Of a stretch of 38,062 bases of DNA, positions 16,664-25,126 are shown in pieces; position 1 is the stretch's first letter, and each line of letters starts with the position of its first letter. Origin of the DNA: Planctomycetota bacterium (GTDB lineage Bacteria > Planctomycetota > UBA1135 > GCA-002686595); assembly GCA_002720975.1 (NCBI GenBank), contig PBIX01000100.1, forward strand, positions 1 to 38,062, written 5' to 3'. Made by a program: the position numbers and the translations under genes. The notes beneath the pieces were generated by a model. That model did no database searches and was not told the origin of the DNA. It saw only the letters and a list, made by a program, of their open reading frames with translations.

Positions 16664-17787
16664 AGGCCTCCGATAGCCGCCCCAACAGGTCTTTTCCCAG
16701 GATTGGGAAGAAATCTGCCCCCCGGGACGGCTGGGGTGCGGAAACGAGGTCAGCTATGGACTCCCTGAACCAAGGAAGAGGAACCCTGCCCGATGGGCCG
16801 GACGATCCCAACGTCACTGAATTGCTCGCCCATTGGGATGAACTGCCCGAGGAGGGCATCGCCAACATCACGGCGCATCCGGTCCACGGAGCGCGGCTGG
16901 AAATGCTGCGTGCAGCGGATGATTGGCTCGATGGTCGAACTGCCGGCACCGGCAGCTGCCCCTCCGCGGAGATCCTCTACGACTTCGCCAAGGGCCCCGG
17001 CTACGTGGCACTTGAGCGCCACGACCAGGACGAGATCCTCCGCCATCTGACCGAGTGCAAGGAGTGCGCCGAACTCGTGGGTTCTCTGGAATCTTCACCC
17101 CCGGTCCCCCTGGACTGGACCCCGCCCGGGCCCCATCGGGGTGCAGGCGACGCCGACCCGGACCTCTCATCCAAGCCAGCGCCCTGGGGGATGCCGCACC
17201 GTCCGACACCCATCCGTCTCCTTCGCCGCCTGGCCCCCATCGCCGCCTCTCTGGCGGTCCTCGCAGGTGGCTTGATGATCTTCCAGGGAGGGAGTGCCCC
17301 ATCTGATCTGCCCGCCTACCCACTTCTGCGCGGCAGTGCTCAGGGCAACCTCCTCTTCCCCCGCGGACCGGTCCTGTTCTCGATAGAGGCCCCCGATCTC
17401 CTCTTCGAGCTGAACCCGGTTGCAGAGGCGCAGGGCTACACGATCATCTTGCGAGCCCATGCGGGTGGTGCCTTCGCCGAGGGCAGCCGCGTGACAGAGC
17501 TCAGCGGTGACGGACCTGAGTTGGCACTTGGCGAGATACTGCCCGCGGGTCACTACACCTGGGAAGCCCACGCCACGGTGAATGGCCTGCAGCAGCCCCT
17601 GGGCGAGCGCGACTTCGAGGTGCGTCGGAATGAGGCCCTCCTGAGGGAGCTAGGGGGACAAGAGCCGTACGAACGGGTGCGCAGCCTGCACGCCGCTGGA
17701 TACTGGACCGATGCCCGTGCCGCCGCCCGCCACTTGCCTCCCAGCAGCGAACGTGATTTGTACCTGGGCTCCAACCCGGGACGCTAG
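16660..17787 (+). CDS. Membrane anti-sigma factor with ZAS-type zinc motif
   Basis: 375 residues from the GTG at 16660; an ATG at 16756 is a later alternative. The cytoplasmic part contains the zinc anti-sigma signature H-x3-C-x2-C as HLTECKEC (His129, Cys133, Cys136), with Cys100 upstream as a possible fourth ligand. One transmembrane helix follows (about 191-209, LAPIAASLAVLAGGLMIF), preceded by a basic RLLRR, which puts the last ~165 residues outside the cytoplasm. That outer domain has beta-rich sections and no family I recognise; it presumably senses the signal or receives a protease. The gene overlaps the sigma gene and is followed after five bases by the CHAT gene. Role by family: bind and silence the sigma factor until an envelope signal destroys or alters it. 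Confidence 0.85.
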   Translation: MKASDSRPNRSFPRIGKKSAPRDGWGAETRSAMDSLNQGRGTLPDGPDDPNVTELLAHWDELPEEGIANITAHPVHGARLEMLRAADDWLDGRTAGTGSCPSAEILYDFAKGPGYVALERHDQDEILRHLTECKECAELVGSLESSPPVPLDWTPPGPHRGAGDADPDLSSKPAPWGMPHRPTPIRLLRRLAPIAASLAVLAGGLMIFQGGSAPSDLPAYPLLRGSAQGNLLFPRGPVLFSIEAPDLLFELNPVAEAQGYTIILRAHAGGAFAEGSRVTELSGDGPELALGEILPAGHYTWEAHATVNGLQQPLGERDFEVRRNEALLRELGGQEPYERVRSLHAAGYWTDARAAARHLPPSSERDLYLGSNPGR

Positions 17788-17792
17788 CTCCC

Positions 17793-20324
17793 GTGTCCAC
17801 GCAGCGGTTGTCCACCCGACCCCACCAGGGACCACTGGATAGGCTGCAACGAGCCCTGCACGGACGCGGAGTGGCTGTGGGTGCCATGCCCTTCCTGGCT
17901 GCCGTCAGCCTACTGGCGTGGGCACCTTCGGGCTTCGCTCAGCAAGCGAACCCGGCACAAGGGGAATTGACTGCTTTCGTCAGCACGCTCTCTGCGTTGC
18001 GTGCCGGAGAAGGGACGGAAGAAGACCTCGCCAGGCAGTTGCTCCAGCAAGCCGAGAGTCTGTGTGTGGACTTCTCCCGCTGTGACACCTTGGCGGTGGC
18101 TCGGTACTACTTGCGCCTCACACCGGGCCAGCGGGCCCGAGGCCTGGAAGCCGAGCGGACCTTCTTGGCGCTCCGCAAGACCTTCCAAACCCTGCGCACA
18201 CGGTACGAGCAGTCGAATCAAGAGAACCCGGGAACAGACCCCGACTGGGAACAGGAGGTCCGCGCCCTGTGTGCCGAGCTGGAGAGTCTGGCCACCGAAG
18301 TCGAGGGCCAAGAGGACGTGGTACCCGCTGCCCAGAGCTACGCGCTCTTGGCACGCATGGAACTCCACGAGCTCGAGCAGGCACTCGACCTATCGGACGC
18401 ACGCCAACAGGAGCTGCCCGGCCTTGTATCGGACCACATCGACCGCAGCCTGCGGCTCTTCGAACGTGCCGGACAGGTCACCCCTCGACTCGAGCCCCTC
18501 TGGGTGCGTGGCCGTCTGGCCCGGGCGCGCGCCGAGCACGAACGGGCGCGCGATGTCTTCGAGGATTGCCTGCGCCTCGCCCGGGACGTCGGACGCTTCG
18601 AGTACCAGGAACGCGCCCTCTCCGGCCTGGTAGATCTGGCCAAGGATGCGGGCAACCTGCGGGAGGTGGACGAGCACCTGGCCACCTGGGCCAGCCTCAC
18701 CTCCCCCAGCGAGAGCTGGCCCCTGGCCCGGGAGCACGCTGCACGCCTACTGGCCGATGACCGCGCGGAGCAGGCCCTGGCATTCCTTGCGGGCCACACA
18801 CCCAAGCGCGCCGGAGATCAGGCTCAATGGAGGGGCATGCTCGCTGTGACGTACCTGCGCACAGGTGACCTGATCTCAGCACGCCGCGAGGTTCAGGCAC
18901 TCGGTACCGAAGCCGGTGAATTCAATGCTCTGGCCAGAGCGGCCCTCGCCATGGCCGAAGGCACGCCCGAGACGGTGCGCGCCCTGCTCGCCGATTCCGA
19001 TCAGCGCGCCCGCTGGTCCCCCCAAGGACAGGTGGAGGCGGCCTCCCTCATGGGAGAGAGTTGGCTCGCCTCTGGGCAACCGGCTCAGGCACTGCCCTAT
19101 CTGGCGAGCGCATTGGACGAAGCCCGTCGGAAAGCGGGAAGTGTGCAAGATCAGGCGGGCAGCATTGTCGGCGAGTGGGTTGGCATTCACACCCTGACGC
19201 TGCTGGCCCGGGCACACGCCGAGCTGGGAGACCCGCTCAGCGCGGCACGGATCATCGAAGACAACCAATCCCGTCGGCTGCGGCCCGCCGGTACGCGGAT
19301 CACGAGCGAAGAGTTGCTCGGCTGGGCCGCGCGTTTCGATCTGGGGCTTGTGACCTTTGCGGTAGGAGCCGACTCCACAATGGTGGTCTGGGTTGACGCC
19401 AGCGGGAGGGCCGGGGCCAGCTCGCGCCCTCTGGGCCGGCGCAGCCTTGAGGGGGCTGTGCGTAGACTGCGCGAAGCCGTCGTCGCGGGGGATCTGGCCC
19501 GGGCGGAAGTCCTGGGGCAGGAAATAGGTGCAGCCTTGTTACCGGTGGAGCTGCGCGATCACCTCATATCTGCTGGGAGCGGTGCACGCGCGCTCTTCCT
19601 CTTGCACGGTCCCCTTGAGGCTCTCCCTATGAGCCTGCTCGGAGTGGATGGGTCCTGGATCGACGACCTGTTGATTCCTCTGGTCCTCCCGGGCTTGCCC
19701 CTGGGCGAAGCGGCGGAACCGCTGGTAGCGAATACTCCCTGGACCCTGATGGGCAGCCCTCTGGGGAGCGAAGAACGGGTTCCTCTCTTGCCCGGTGCGG
19801 CGCTTGAGCTCGCCCAGCTTGGACGTTTGCACCCGGATGCCAACCTGTTGACCGGCACGGCCTTTGTGCGTCCGGCCCTTGTGGCCGCCATGGAGAGCGG
19901 TCGTCCTCTTCACCTGGCAACGCATCTGGTGCCCGCCCCCGGTTGCTCGGAGGGTCGCCTGGCCCCGGTGGGGCTGCTGCTCTCCGGGGGGGACGTCCTG
20001 TGCCCCGAGCAGATCCTGAGCTGGGCCCCGCGGTTGCCGCTCGTTGTGCTGGCCGCATGCGAGACCGCTGGCGGCCGGACGATCGACGCCGAGGGTTCCC
20101 ACGGTGTGGCACGAGCTTTCCTGGAAGCGGGCACTCGCAACCTCCTGGTGACCCTCTGGCCTATTTCAGACTCTGCGGCCCAGGCATTTGCCCTGGCCTA
20201 CCACGAGAGCCTGGAAACGGGGATCGGGCCGGCAAGAGCCGCTCAGGAAGCGCGCAAGCACCTGCGCTCATTGGGTCATGGACCCCAGGATTGGGCTGCT
20301 TTCCGGGCCATGGGCCGCGAATAG
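17793..20324 (+). CDS. Exported TPR-repeat protein with C-terminal CHAT (caspase-like) domain
   Basis: 843 residues from the GTG at 17793. A strong export signal is at residues 32-50 (MPFLAAVSLLAWAPSGFAQQ, cleavage after FA), so translation may instead begin at the ATG at 17886. The middle (about 60-510) is helical and Leu/Ala/Arg-rich with repeated A-x(2)-L-x(3)-G/A patterns typical of degenerate TPRs. The last ~310 residues are a CHAT domain (clan CD peptidase fold, relatives of separase and caspases): HGPLEALPMSLLG, then HLATH with catalytic His711, and VLAACETAGG with catalytic Cys756; VTLWPISDSAAQAF follows, as in the family. Both dyad residues are intact, so it is probably an active protease. 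It is third in the sigma/anti-sigma operon. Unlike most CHAT proteins it appears to be exported, where it could act on the outer domain of the anti-sigma factor; that is inference. Confidence 0.88.
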   Translation: MSTQRLSTRPHQGPLDRLQRALHGRGVAVGAMPFLAAVSLLAWAPSGFAQQANPAQGELTAFVSTLSALRAGEGTEEDLARQLLQQAESLCVDFSRCDTLAVARYYLRLTPGQRARGLEAERTFLALRKTFQTLRTRYEQSNQENPGTDPDWEQEVRALCAELESLATEVEGQEDVVPAAQSYALLARMELHELEQALDLSDARQQELPGLVSDHIDRSLRLFERAGQVTPRLEPLWVRGRLARARAEHERARDVFEDCLRLARDVGRFEYQERALSGLVDLAKDAGNLREVDEHLATWASLTSPSESWPLAREHAARLLADDRAEQALAFLAGHTPKRAGDQAQWRGMLAVTYLRTGDLISARREVQALGTEAGEFNALARAALAMAEGTPETVRALLADSDQRARWSPQGQVEAASLMGESWLASGQPAQALPYLASALDEARRKAGSVQDQAGSIVGEWVGIHTLTLLARAHAELGDPLSAARIIEDNQSRRLRPAGTRITSEELLGWAARFDLGLVTFAVGADSTMVVWVDASGRAGASSRPLGRRSLEGAVRRLREAVVAGDLARAEVLGQEIGAALLPVELRDHLISAGSGARALFLLHGPLEALPMSLLGVDGSWIDDLLIPLVLPGLPLGEAAEPLVANTPWTLMGSPLGSEERVPLLPGAALELAQLGRLHPDANLLTGTAFVRPALVAAMESGRPLHLATHLVPAPGCSEGRLAPVGLLLSGGDVLCPEQILSWAPRLPLVVLAACETAGGRTIDAEGSHGVARAFLEAGTRNLLVTLWPISDSAAQAFALAYHESLETGIGPARAAQEARKHLRSLGHGPQDWAAFRAMGRE

Positions 20325-20435
20325 TCCCGCTGAGGGGCAGTGTGGAAGGTTTTTCCGTTTCTCGGCCTTGGGGGCTCAAGCTGGACCCACGCCGAATCCG
20401 ATAACGGGGGGGTCAACGGGCAACGACCCGCTGGC

Positions 20436-20440
20436 AGGAG
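20436..20440 (+). promoter_or_regulatory. Ribosome-binding site of small exported protein
   Basis: AGGAG, six bases before the ATG at 20447. One of the few textbook Shine-Dalgarno sequences in the window; it fixes the start of the following gene and suggests independent, efficient translation after the 122-base gap. Confidence 0.7.
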
Positions 20441-20446
20441 TGAGAC

Positions 20447-21025
20447 ATGTTCACCACCGCCCTCTGCGCCGCCCTCATCAGCCAACTCCCCACCCCCTGC
20501 GACCTGCCCGAGGCTCTCGAGCAGGCCCAAGTGGAGATGCTGATCCAGGTGACCGAGAACCACTTCGCCGTCCACAACCTCTCCCCCCTGCCCCAGGTCT
20601 TGGTGGTTGGAGAAGAGGAGCTGGGAGCTACGGGCGCCGCACGGGTCGAACCCGGCGAGTCCTTGGTCTTCCCCTTCCCGCGCGGCGCTGCCGATGCCCT
20701 TCTGTTTGACGTCATCGCCCTGGCATCGGACACCTGGCGTAACACCGGAGCCCTGGAAGTCGCTCGCGTCCGTCAGGCCGATGAGGGGTCCCTTTGGATC
20801 CAGGGCGCCCAGAACTTCTCCCTGGGTTGGACGAGTGAACGAGGAGAACTGAGACACGAGCGGCCTGTAACGGGCCTCTTGCCAGCGGCCTTGATTGCCG
20901 CCCATTCCGGACTGCAGGACTATGAGTCACTGGCCAGCGCGCACGTGCCTGTCCCCATCCCGGTGGACGACAAGAAAGGTGGCGGACCTCCCGTCGTGGA
21001 GGACGAGGTGTTGCCCCCGGTGTGA
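20447..21025 (+). CDS. Small exported protein of unknown function
   Basis: 192 residues; I do not recognise a family. The start is fixed by a strong AGGAG. Residues 1-16 form a short, weakly basic export signal. The mature part has three to four predicted beta-rich stretches (about 30-145, e.g. LIQVTENHFAVHNLS and RVEPGESLVFPFPRG), and ends in a disordered acidic/Pro-rich tail (VPVPIPVDD, GGGPPVV, VLPPV). Such a tail could be a cell-surface spacer or binding segment. It is fourth in line after the sigma factor, anti-sigma factor and CHAT protein, 122 bases after the CHAT stop, and is followed by a strong terminator, so it closes the transcription unit. It may be a substrate or partner of the CHAT protein, but only position suggests this. 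Confidence 0.7.
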   Translation: MFTTALCAALISQLPTPCDLPEALEQAQVEMLIQVTENHFAVHNLSPLPQVLVVGEEELGATGAARVEPGESLVFPFPRGAADALLFDVIALASDTWRNTGALEVARVRQADEGSLWIQGAQNFSLGWTSERGELRHERPVTGLLPAALIAAHSGLQDYESLASAHVPVPIPVDDKKGGGPPVVEDEVLPPV

Positions 21026-21075
21026 GGACCGGAGAGCTACTAAGAGAAGAAGTATCGCCAGAAGAGAGACGGAGA

Positions 21076-21110
21076 GGGAGGACGCTACGGCGGCCTCCCT
21101 TTTCGTTTTT
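21076..21110 (+). terminator. Intrinsic terminator with UACG tetraloop
   Basis: GGGAGG (21076-21081) pairs with CCTCCC (21094-21099); after one A-G mismatch CGC pairs with GCG around a TACG loop, giving a C(UACG)G tetraloop, a very stable class. TTTT, CG and TTTTT follow. Orientation fits the plus-strand sigma/CHAT operon; the other strand has no T-run. Confidence 0.88.
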
Positions 21111-21235
21111 GGAGACTCGACTCTGCACCCACCTCCGGGCCCCCGGCCACCCCTGGGGATACACCCCGAATGGACGCCCCCCCAACGCACCGGTTTCACC
21201 TATTCCGTGAGAAACAGGCCCCCAAACCGAAGGGC

Positions 21236-22546
21236 CTAGAGCAGCGGGCGCAGGTCCTGCTTGCGGACCGGACCGGCAACCGAGAGGCAACACCTGTCCG
21301 GATGCAGGTGCTGATTGGCGACGCGTTGGACGTCCTCGACGGTCACGGCCGCAATCTCCTTGGGGAGGGTTTCGAGCACATCGTCAGGCAGAGAGTGCAG
21401 CTCAGAGGCCACGAGGAAAGCCGCCCGTCGGCTGGCCCGCTCGAATCCCAAAGCAAAAGAGCCCACCACGAAATCCCGGGCAACCCTCAACTCCTCCTCC
21501 CCCACCACTTCATCCCGAATGCGATGGATCTCACGCAGGAAGCCCTGCACCGCGGTCGGTAGGTGCTGGGGCGAGGTACCGATGTAAGCCTGAAAGACCC
21601 CCGGATGGGTGCCGGCGCTGGAGTGGATATCGGCCTGCACCGAGTAAGCCAGACCGAGCTCATCCCGCAGCCGACGGGTGATGCGATTGGTAAATCCGGG
21701 ACCCGTGCCCAACACGTGATCCATCACAGTCAATGCAGCGTAATCCGGATCGTTGCGCTTGATGCCCAGGTGACCAAGGTAGACGTGGACCTGCTCCCGC
21801 TTGCGGCGGAATGCGTCCACCCGCACACCCAGTTTGGGAAATCGCAAGGGCTTGACAACCAACGGCTTGCCCCGCTTCCAGGAGCGCAGAAGGCGGTTCA
21901 GCCTCCTTCGCACCTTTTCGGGATCCACGTCACCACATACTGCAATCAGCGCGCGCTCCGGGCGCCAGTGGCGCTTCCGGTGGCGGCGTAGATCGGCCGG
22001 GGTAATGGACGACAGGCTCTCCACGGTCCCGTGCGTGGGCCGGCCCAGCCAGTTCTTGCCGTAGACCAGTGTCCTGAACCGACGCGCTGCCTGGGCGTGG
22101 GGATCTGCCGCCGCAGCCTCCATGCGTGCCAGAAGGCGTTGCTGCTGGCGCTTGATGGGCGCGGCCGGATAGGCGGCACCCAGCAAGACCTCCGCCATGG
22201 TGTCGAGCAGCAGCCCCCAGGAATCGCCTTGGATTGCGCCCGAGAGACCCGAAGCGTCCCCACGGATGCCGCCACCAGCCGGCTCGAGCAGCGTAGCCAA
22301 GCCCATCTCGTCGTGCAGGTCCGTCCCCTGGTCGGCAAGAGTGCCCGTCAGGAATGCGGTGCCCTCCTTTCCGGGCGCATCCTGACTGCGACCTCCCCGC
22401 ACGTGGGCGCGCACCGCTGTGATGGGAGCACCGGGCCGCACCGAGACCACAAGCCTCGCGCCACAGTCAAGCTCGAAGCGAGCCCGAGGGAGGGTCACTA
22501 CCGGTACCCGACCCCTGCCCGCTGCCAAGTCCGTTGAAGAGCTCAT
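21236..22546 (-). CDS. M16-family peptidase homologue, non-catalytic subunit
   Basis: 436 residues from the ATG at 22546, which overlaps the stop of the catalytic partner (ATGA); the longer open frame up to 22690 lies inside that partner. The fold is that of M16 (insulinase/mitochondrial processing peptidase) half-proteins: conserved segments such as RALIAVCGDVDPEKV, TGPGFTNRITRRLRDELGLAYSV and the C-terminal VEDVQRVANQHLHPD are present. But the zinc motif HxxEH is absent: the corresponding place reads GTAFLTGTLADQGT. It therefore should act as the substrate-binding partner of the next protein, as alpha-MPP does for beta-MPP. The R...Y pair that anchors substrate is kept. No export signal is evident. 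Confidence 0.9.
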   Translation of the reverse strand: MSSSTDLAAGRGRVPVVTLPRARFELDCGARLVVSVRPGAPITAVRAHVRGGRSQDAPGKEGTAFLTGTLADQGTDLHDEMGLATLLEPAGGGIRGDASGLSGAIQGDSWGLLLDTMAEVLLGAAYPAAPIKRQQQRLLARMEAAAADPHAQAARRFRTLVYGKNWLGRPTHGTVESLSSITPADLRRHRKRHWRPERALIAVCGDVDPEKVRRRLNRLLRSWKRGKPLVVKPLRFPKLGVRVDAFRRKREQVHVYLGHLGIKRNDPDYAALTVMDHVLGTGPGFTNRITRRLRDELGLAYSVQADIHSSAGTHPGVFQAYIGTSPQHLPTAVQGFLREIHRIRDEVVGEEELRVARDFVVGSFALGFERASRRAAFLVASELHSLPDDVLETLPKEIAAVTVEDVQRVANQHLHPDRCCLSVAGPVRKQDLRPLL

Positions 22547-23859
22547 GCCGTATTCTCCGGATCCTGGCCGCCGGGAAGACTCCACCCCACCACCCTGCGC
22601 TGGCTGCCGAGATACTCGCGCACGACACCACGCAGGGCCTTGGCTGTGACCTTCTTGCGCCGCTCGGAGAGCTCCAGGGCCAAGGTCCACTCCGCATCCA
22701 TGGCATAGCCGCCGATGTGCTCCGCGAGGTCACTGACCGTCTCACCCTCCGCAGCAGATCCTGCGGTAAGGAGAGCCTTGGCACGCTTCAATTCTGCTGG
22801 GCGCACCAGGTGCTCATGCAGTTGGGCGAGCTCGGCATCGATCGCACTCTCCAGATCCAGCGGATTCACGCCAGGAGCAGCTTCGGCATACAACCAGAAC
22901 GCCCCACCCTCCGCGCGTGTGTCATTGCTGGTGCTGATCGAGGTGGCGATCCCTCTCTCCATCACCAGGGACCGGTACATGCGCGAGAGGCGACCCGAGG
23001 TGAGGATGGTGGTCAATACGTCGAGTGCGAAGTCCACGTCCGTCCCCACGGGAGTTGTGGGCCAGGCCATGATCATGCGGGCGGTCGGATCGTCCCAGGA
23101 GAGCTTCACGCGGCGCTCACCGTCAGGCTCGGGTGGGGCAGGCCGATAAGGCCCGGCATCGGGATCAAAATCCCCCCGCAGACCGCCCAGGTGCTTGCGC
23201 ACCTGCTTCAGGGCTGAACCCGGACTCAGGTCGCCGCAGAGCACGACGGTGGCGTTGGCGGGTTGATAGAAGCGAGAGTAGTACTCGCGCATCTGTTCAG
23301 GACCGGTGCGCTGCAGTATGTCCGTGTACCCGATCACCGGCCGCGCATAGGGGTGACGCCCGAAGAGGATCTCTTGGACGGCACGGGATAGGCGTCCCCA
23401 AGGAGCGTCCATACCCATGGCCAACTCCTCCAACACGACCGCCTTCTCTGCTTCGAACTCAGCAGGATCCAACAAGAGGCCTTGCATACGATCCGCCTCG
23501 ATCTCCAGTGCGCTCTCCCAACGATCGGAAGCCAGCTCAAACCAGTAGGCCGTGTGGTCCGGGGTGGTGAAGGCGTTGTTGGATCCACCGAGGCAGGTAG
23601 TGATGCGGTCGACCTCACCCTTGCCGAGCTGCGCGGTGCCCTTGAACATCATGTGCTCCAGGAAGTGGGACAGGCCCGCTTCTTCCGGCCTCTCGTGGCG
23701 TGAGCCGACGCGGTAGAAAATCATCGCGGCCACCACAGGATCCAGGTGGCGTTCGGCGATCAAGACCCGCAGGCCATTTCGCAGTCTGTGTTCGGAGATC
23801 GTGGCACCGCACAGTGAACCCTTGCACGCGGTCTTGGTCTGGGCGCGGTCCAAGCTCAT
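22543..23859 (-). CDS. M16-family zinc metallopeptidase, catalytic subunit
   Basis: 438 residues. The inverted zinc motif is intact: HFLEH (His65, Glu68, His69), with the third ligand Glu145 in VVLEELAM, 76 residues on, exactly the family spacing. The remainder has NNAFTTPDHTAYWFE (94-108), typical of processing-peptidase-like M16B enzymes. It is followed by the non-catalytic half with a 4-base overlap, and its own start overlaps the stop of the pseudouridine synthase, so three genes are translationally chained. Paired M16B proteins form heterodimers that degrade or process peptides. The N-terminus has no clear signal peptide (Cys12 and Cys17 precede the fold), so the location is uncertain. 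Confidence 0.93.
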   Translation of the reverse strand: MSLDRAQTKTACKGSLCGATISEHRLRNGLRVLIAERHLDPVVAAMIFYRVGSRHERPEEAGLSHFLEHMMFKGTAQLGKGEVDRITTCLGGSNNAFTTPDHTAYWFELASDRWESALEIEADRMQGLLLDPAEFEAEKAVVLEELAMGMDAPWGRLSRAVQEILFGRHPYARPVIGYTDILQRTGPEQMREYYSRFYQPANATVVLCGDLSPGSALKQVRKHLGGLRGDFDPDAGPYRPAPPEPDGERRVKLSWDDPTARMIMAWPTTPVGTDVDFALDVLTTILTSGRLSRMYRSLVMERGIATSISTSNDTRAEGGAFWLYAEAAPGVNPLDLESAIDAELAQLHEHLVRPAELKRAKALLTAGSAAEGETVSDLAEHIGGYAMDAEWTLALELSERRKKVTAKALRGVVREYLGSQRRVVGWSLPGGQDPENTA

Positions 23860-25109
23860 CGTCCCCTACGACCACGTTCGCCGGAGGCGCCGCCGCGCCT
23901 GGAGGAACCACGCCTGGGTCCACCTCGCCCTCGAGGTGCGCCCCTACCCCCACGTCTGGGACCCCCCGTGCCACGACGCGAGCCGCTGCTCCTGCGGGAT
24001 CCACCCCCACGACGACGAGGAGGAGCGTCGTCGCTCACCGGTTCTGTCCGGGGACGGTAGCCGCGGGGTGAACCACCGCGCGAAGGCCCGTCCGGGGTCC
24101 ACTCCTCTTCCATCTCCTCAGCCGATTCCAAGCGTGCAACCTGCCGACGGCGCGGAGTGTCCAGAGGCTCAAGGGCCTGCTCCTCGTCAGCCAGGTCGAG
24201 CAACGCCTCAACCTCTTCGCGCGAGAGCGGACGCCACTTGCCAGCGCGCAAGCCGCGCGCGCTCAGGGGGCCGATATCCACCCTCGCCAGACCCACGACC
24301 TTGAAGCCCACATCCGCAAAGACCCGGCGCACCTCGCGGTTGCGTCCTTCGCGCAGGGTCACCAGCAGCACGGATGAAGATGCCGACCGGCGACGAATCA
24401 GGATTCGCGCCCCACCGGTACGACCATCAGAGAGGTACACACCGTCGCGAACCTTCTGAATGGCCTCGTCGTGGATGCGACCGTGCAGGGTGACGCGATA
24501 GGTCTTGGGTACTCCGTAGCGCGGGTGCGCCACACGCTGAGCAAACTCACCGTCATTGGTGAGCAGGATCAGGCCCGTGCTCTCTTCGTCCAAGCGGCCC
24601 ACCGTGTAGATGCGGCCCTTGGTGCGGTCGGTGATCAGGTCTATGGCGCGCGGACGGTTCTCGCTGCGCTCGTTGGTACAGAGCACGCCCGCGGGCTTGT
24701 GCAGCAGGTAGTAGCGACGCGAGGCTCCCTCCGGACGCAGGGGCGTCCCATCCACCTCGACCGTCTGTTCAAAGGGATTGACCTTCGTGCCCAGCTCGGA
24801 CACGGGCATGCCGTCTACAGTGACCTTGCCCTGCTCGATCAGAACGTCACAGGCTCGGCGTGAGGCCACGCCGTGGTCGGCCAGGTACTTGTTCAAGCGC
24901 ACAAGAGGGTCGGCCGATGCCGATTCCCGCGCAGAGGAGCTGCTGGCCGCAGGCCGACGTGCACTGACCTTGCGCGGCCCACCACCTCTGGCTCCACGCC
25001 CTCGGCCACGAGCCCCACGGGAGCCTCCGCCTCGGCGGCTCGAGCCCGCACCACGAGTTCCCGACCCTCTTCGTGAGGACCGTCTCGATCCCTCTCTTTT
25101 TCCACGCAC
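23856..25109 (-). CDS. RsuA/RluB-family pseudouridine synthase with RG/SR-rich tails
   Basis: 417 residues. An S4 RNA-binding domain (about 68-115, VRLNKYLADHGVASRRACD) is followed by the pseudouridine synthase domain, with the catalytic Asp174 in GRLDEESTGLILLTNDG and the conserved LREGRNREVRR. Family members isomerise a uridine in 16S or 23S rRNA; which one cannot be told. The unusual part is the pair of basic low-complexity tails: the first ~60 residues and the last ~60 are mostly Arg, Gly and Ser, probably disordered and RNA-binding. The start is a GTG at 25109, supported by AGGAG nine bases upstream. It lies 17 bases after the manA stop. Confidence 0.9.
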   Translation of the reverse strand: MRGKREGSRRSSRRGSGTRGAGSSRRGGGSRGARGRGRGARGGGPRKVSARRPAASSSSARESASADPLVRLNKYLADHGVASRRACDVLIEQGKVTVDGMPVSELGTKVNPFEQTVEVDGTPLRPEGASRRYYLLHKPAGVLCTNERSENRPRAIDLITDRTKGRIYTVGRLDEESTGLILLTNDGEFAQRVAHPRYGVPKTYRVTLHGRIHDEAIQKVRDGVYLSDGRTGGARILIRRRSASSSVLLVTLREGRNREVRRVFADVGFKVVGLARVDIGPLSARGLRAGKWRPLSREEVEALLDLADEEQALEPLDTPRRRQVARLESAEEMEEEWTPDGPSRGGSPRGYRPRTEPVSDDAPPRRRGGGSRRSSGSRRGTGGPRRGGRGAPRGRGGPRRGSSRRGGASGERGRRGR

Positions 25110-25118
25110 TCTGATTCT

Positions 25119-25123
25119 CTCCT
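25119..25123 (-). promoter_or_regulatory. Ribosome-binding site supporting a GTG start
   Basis: AGGAG on the minus strand, nine bases before the GTG at 25109. It decides the start of the pseudouridine synthase, for which no in-frame ATG exists near the S4 domain. Confidence 0.6.
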
Positions 25124-25126
25124 GAT

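Noticed and set aside
21236..22546. Non-catalytic M16 gene as a pseudogene
   Set aside because: Frame, length and the rest of the fold are intact and it is translationally coupled to the catalytic gene; loss of HxxEH is normal for one half of M16B pairs.
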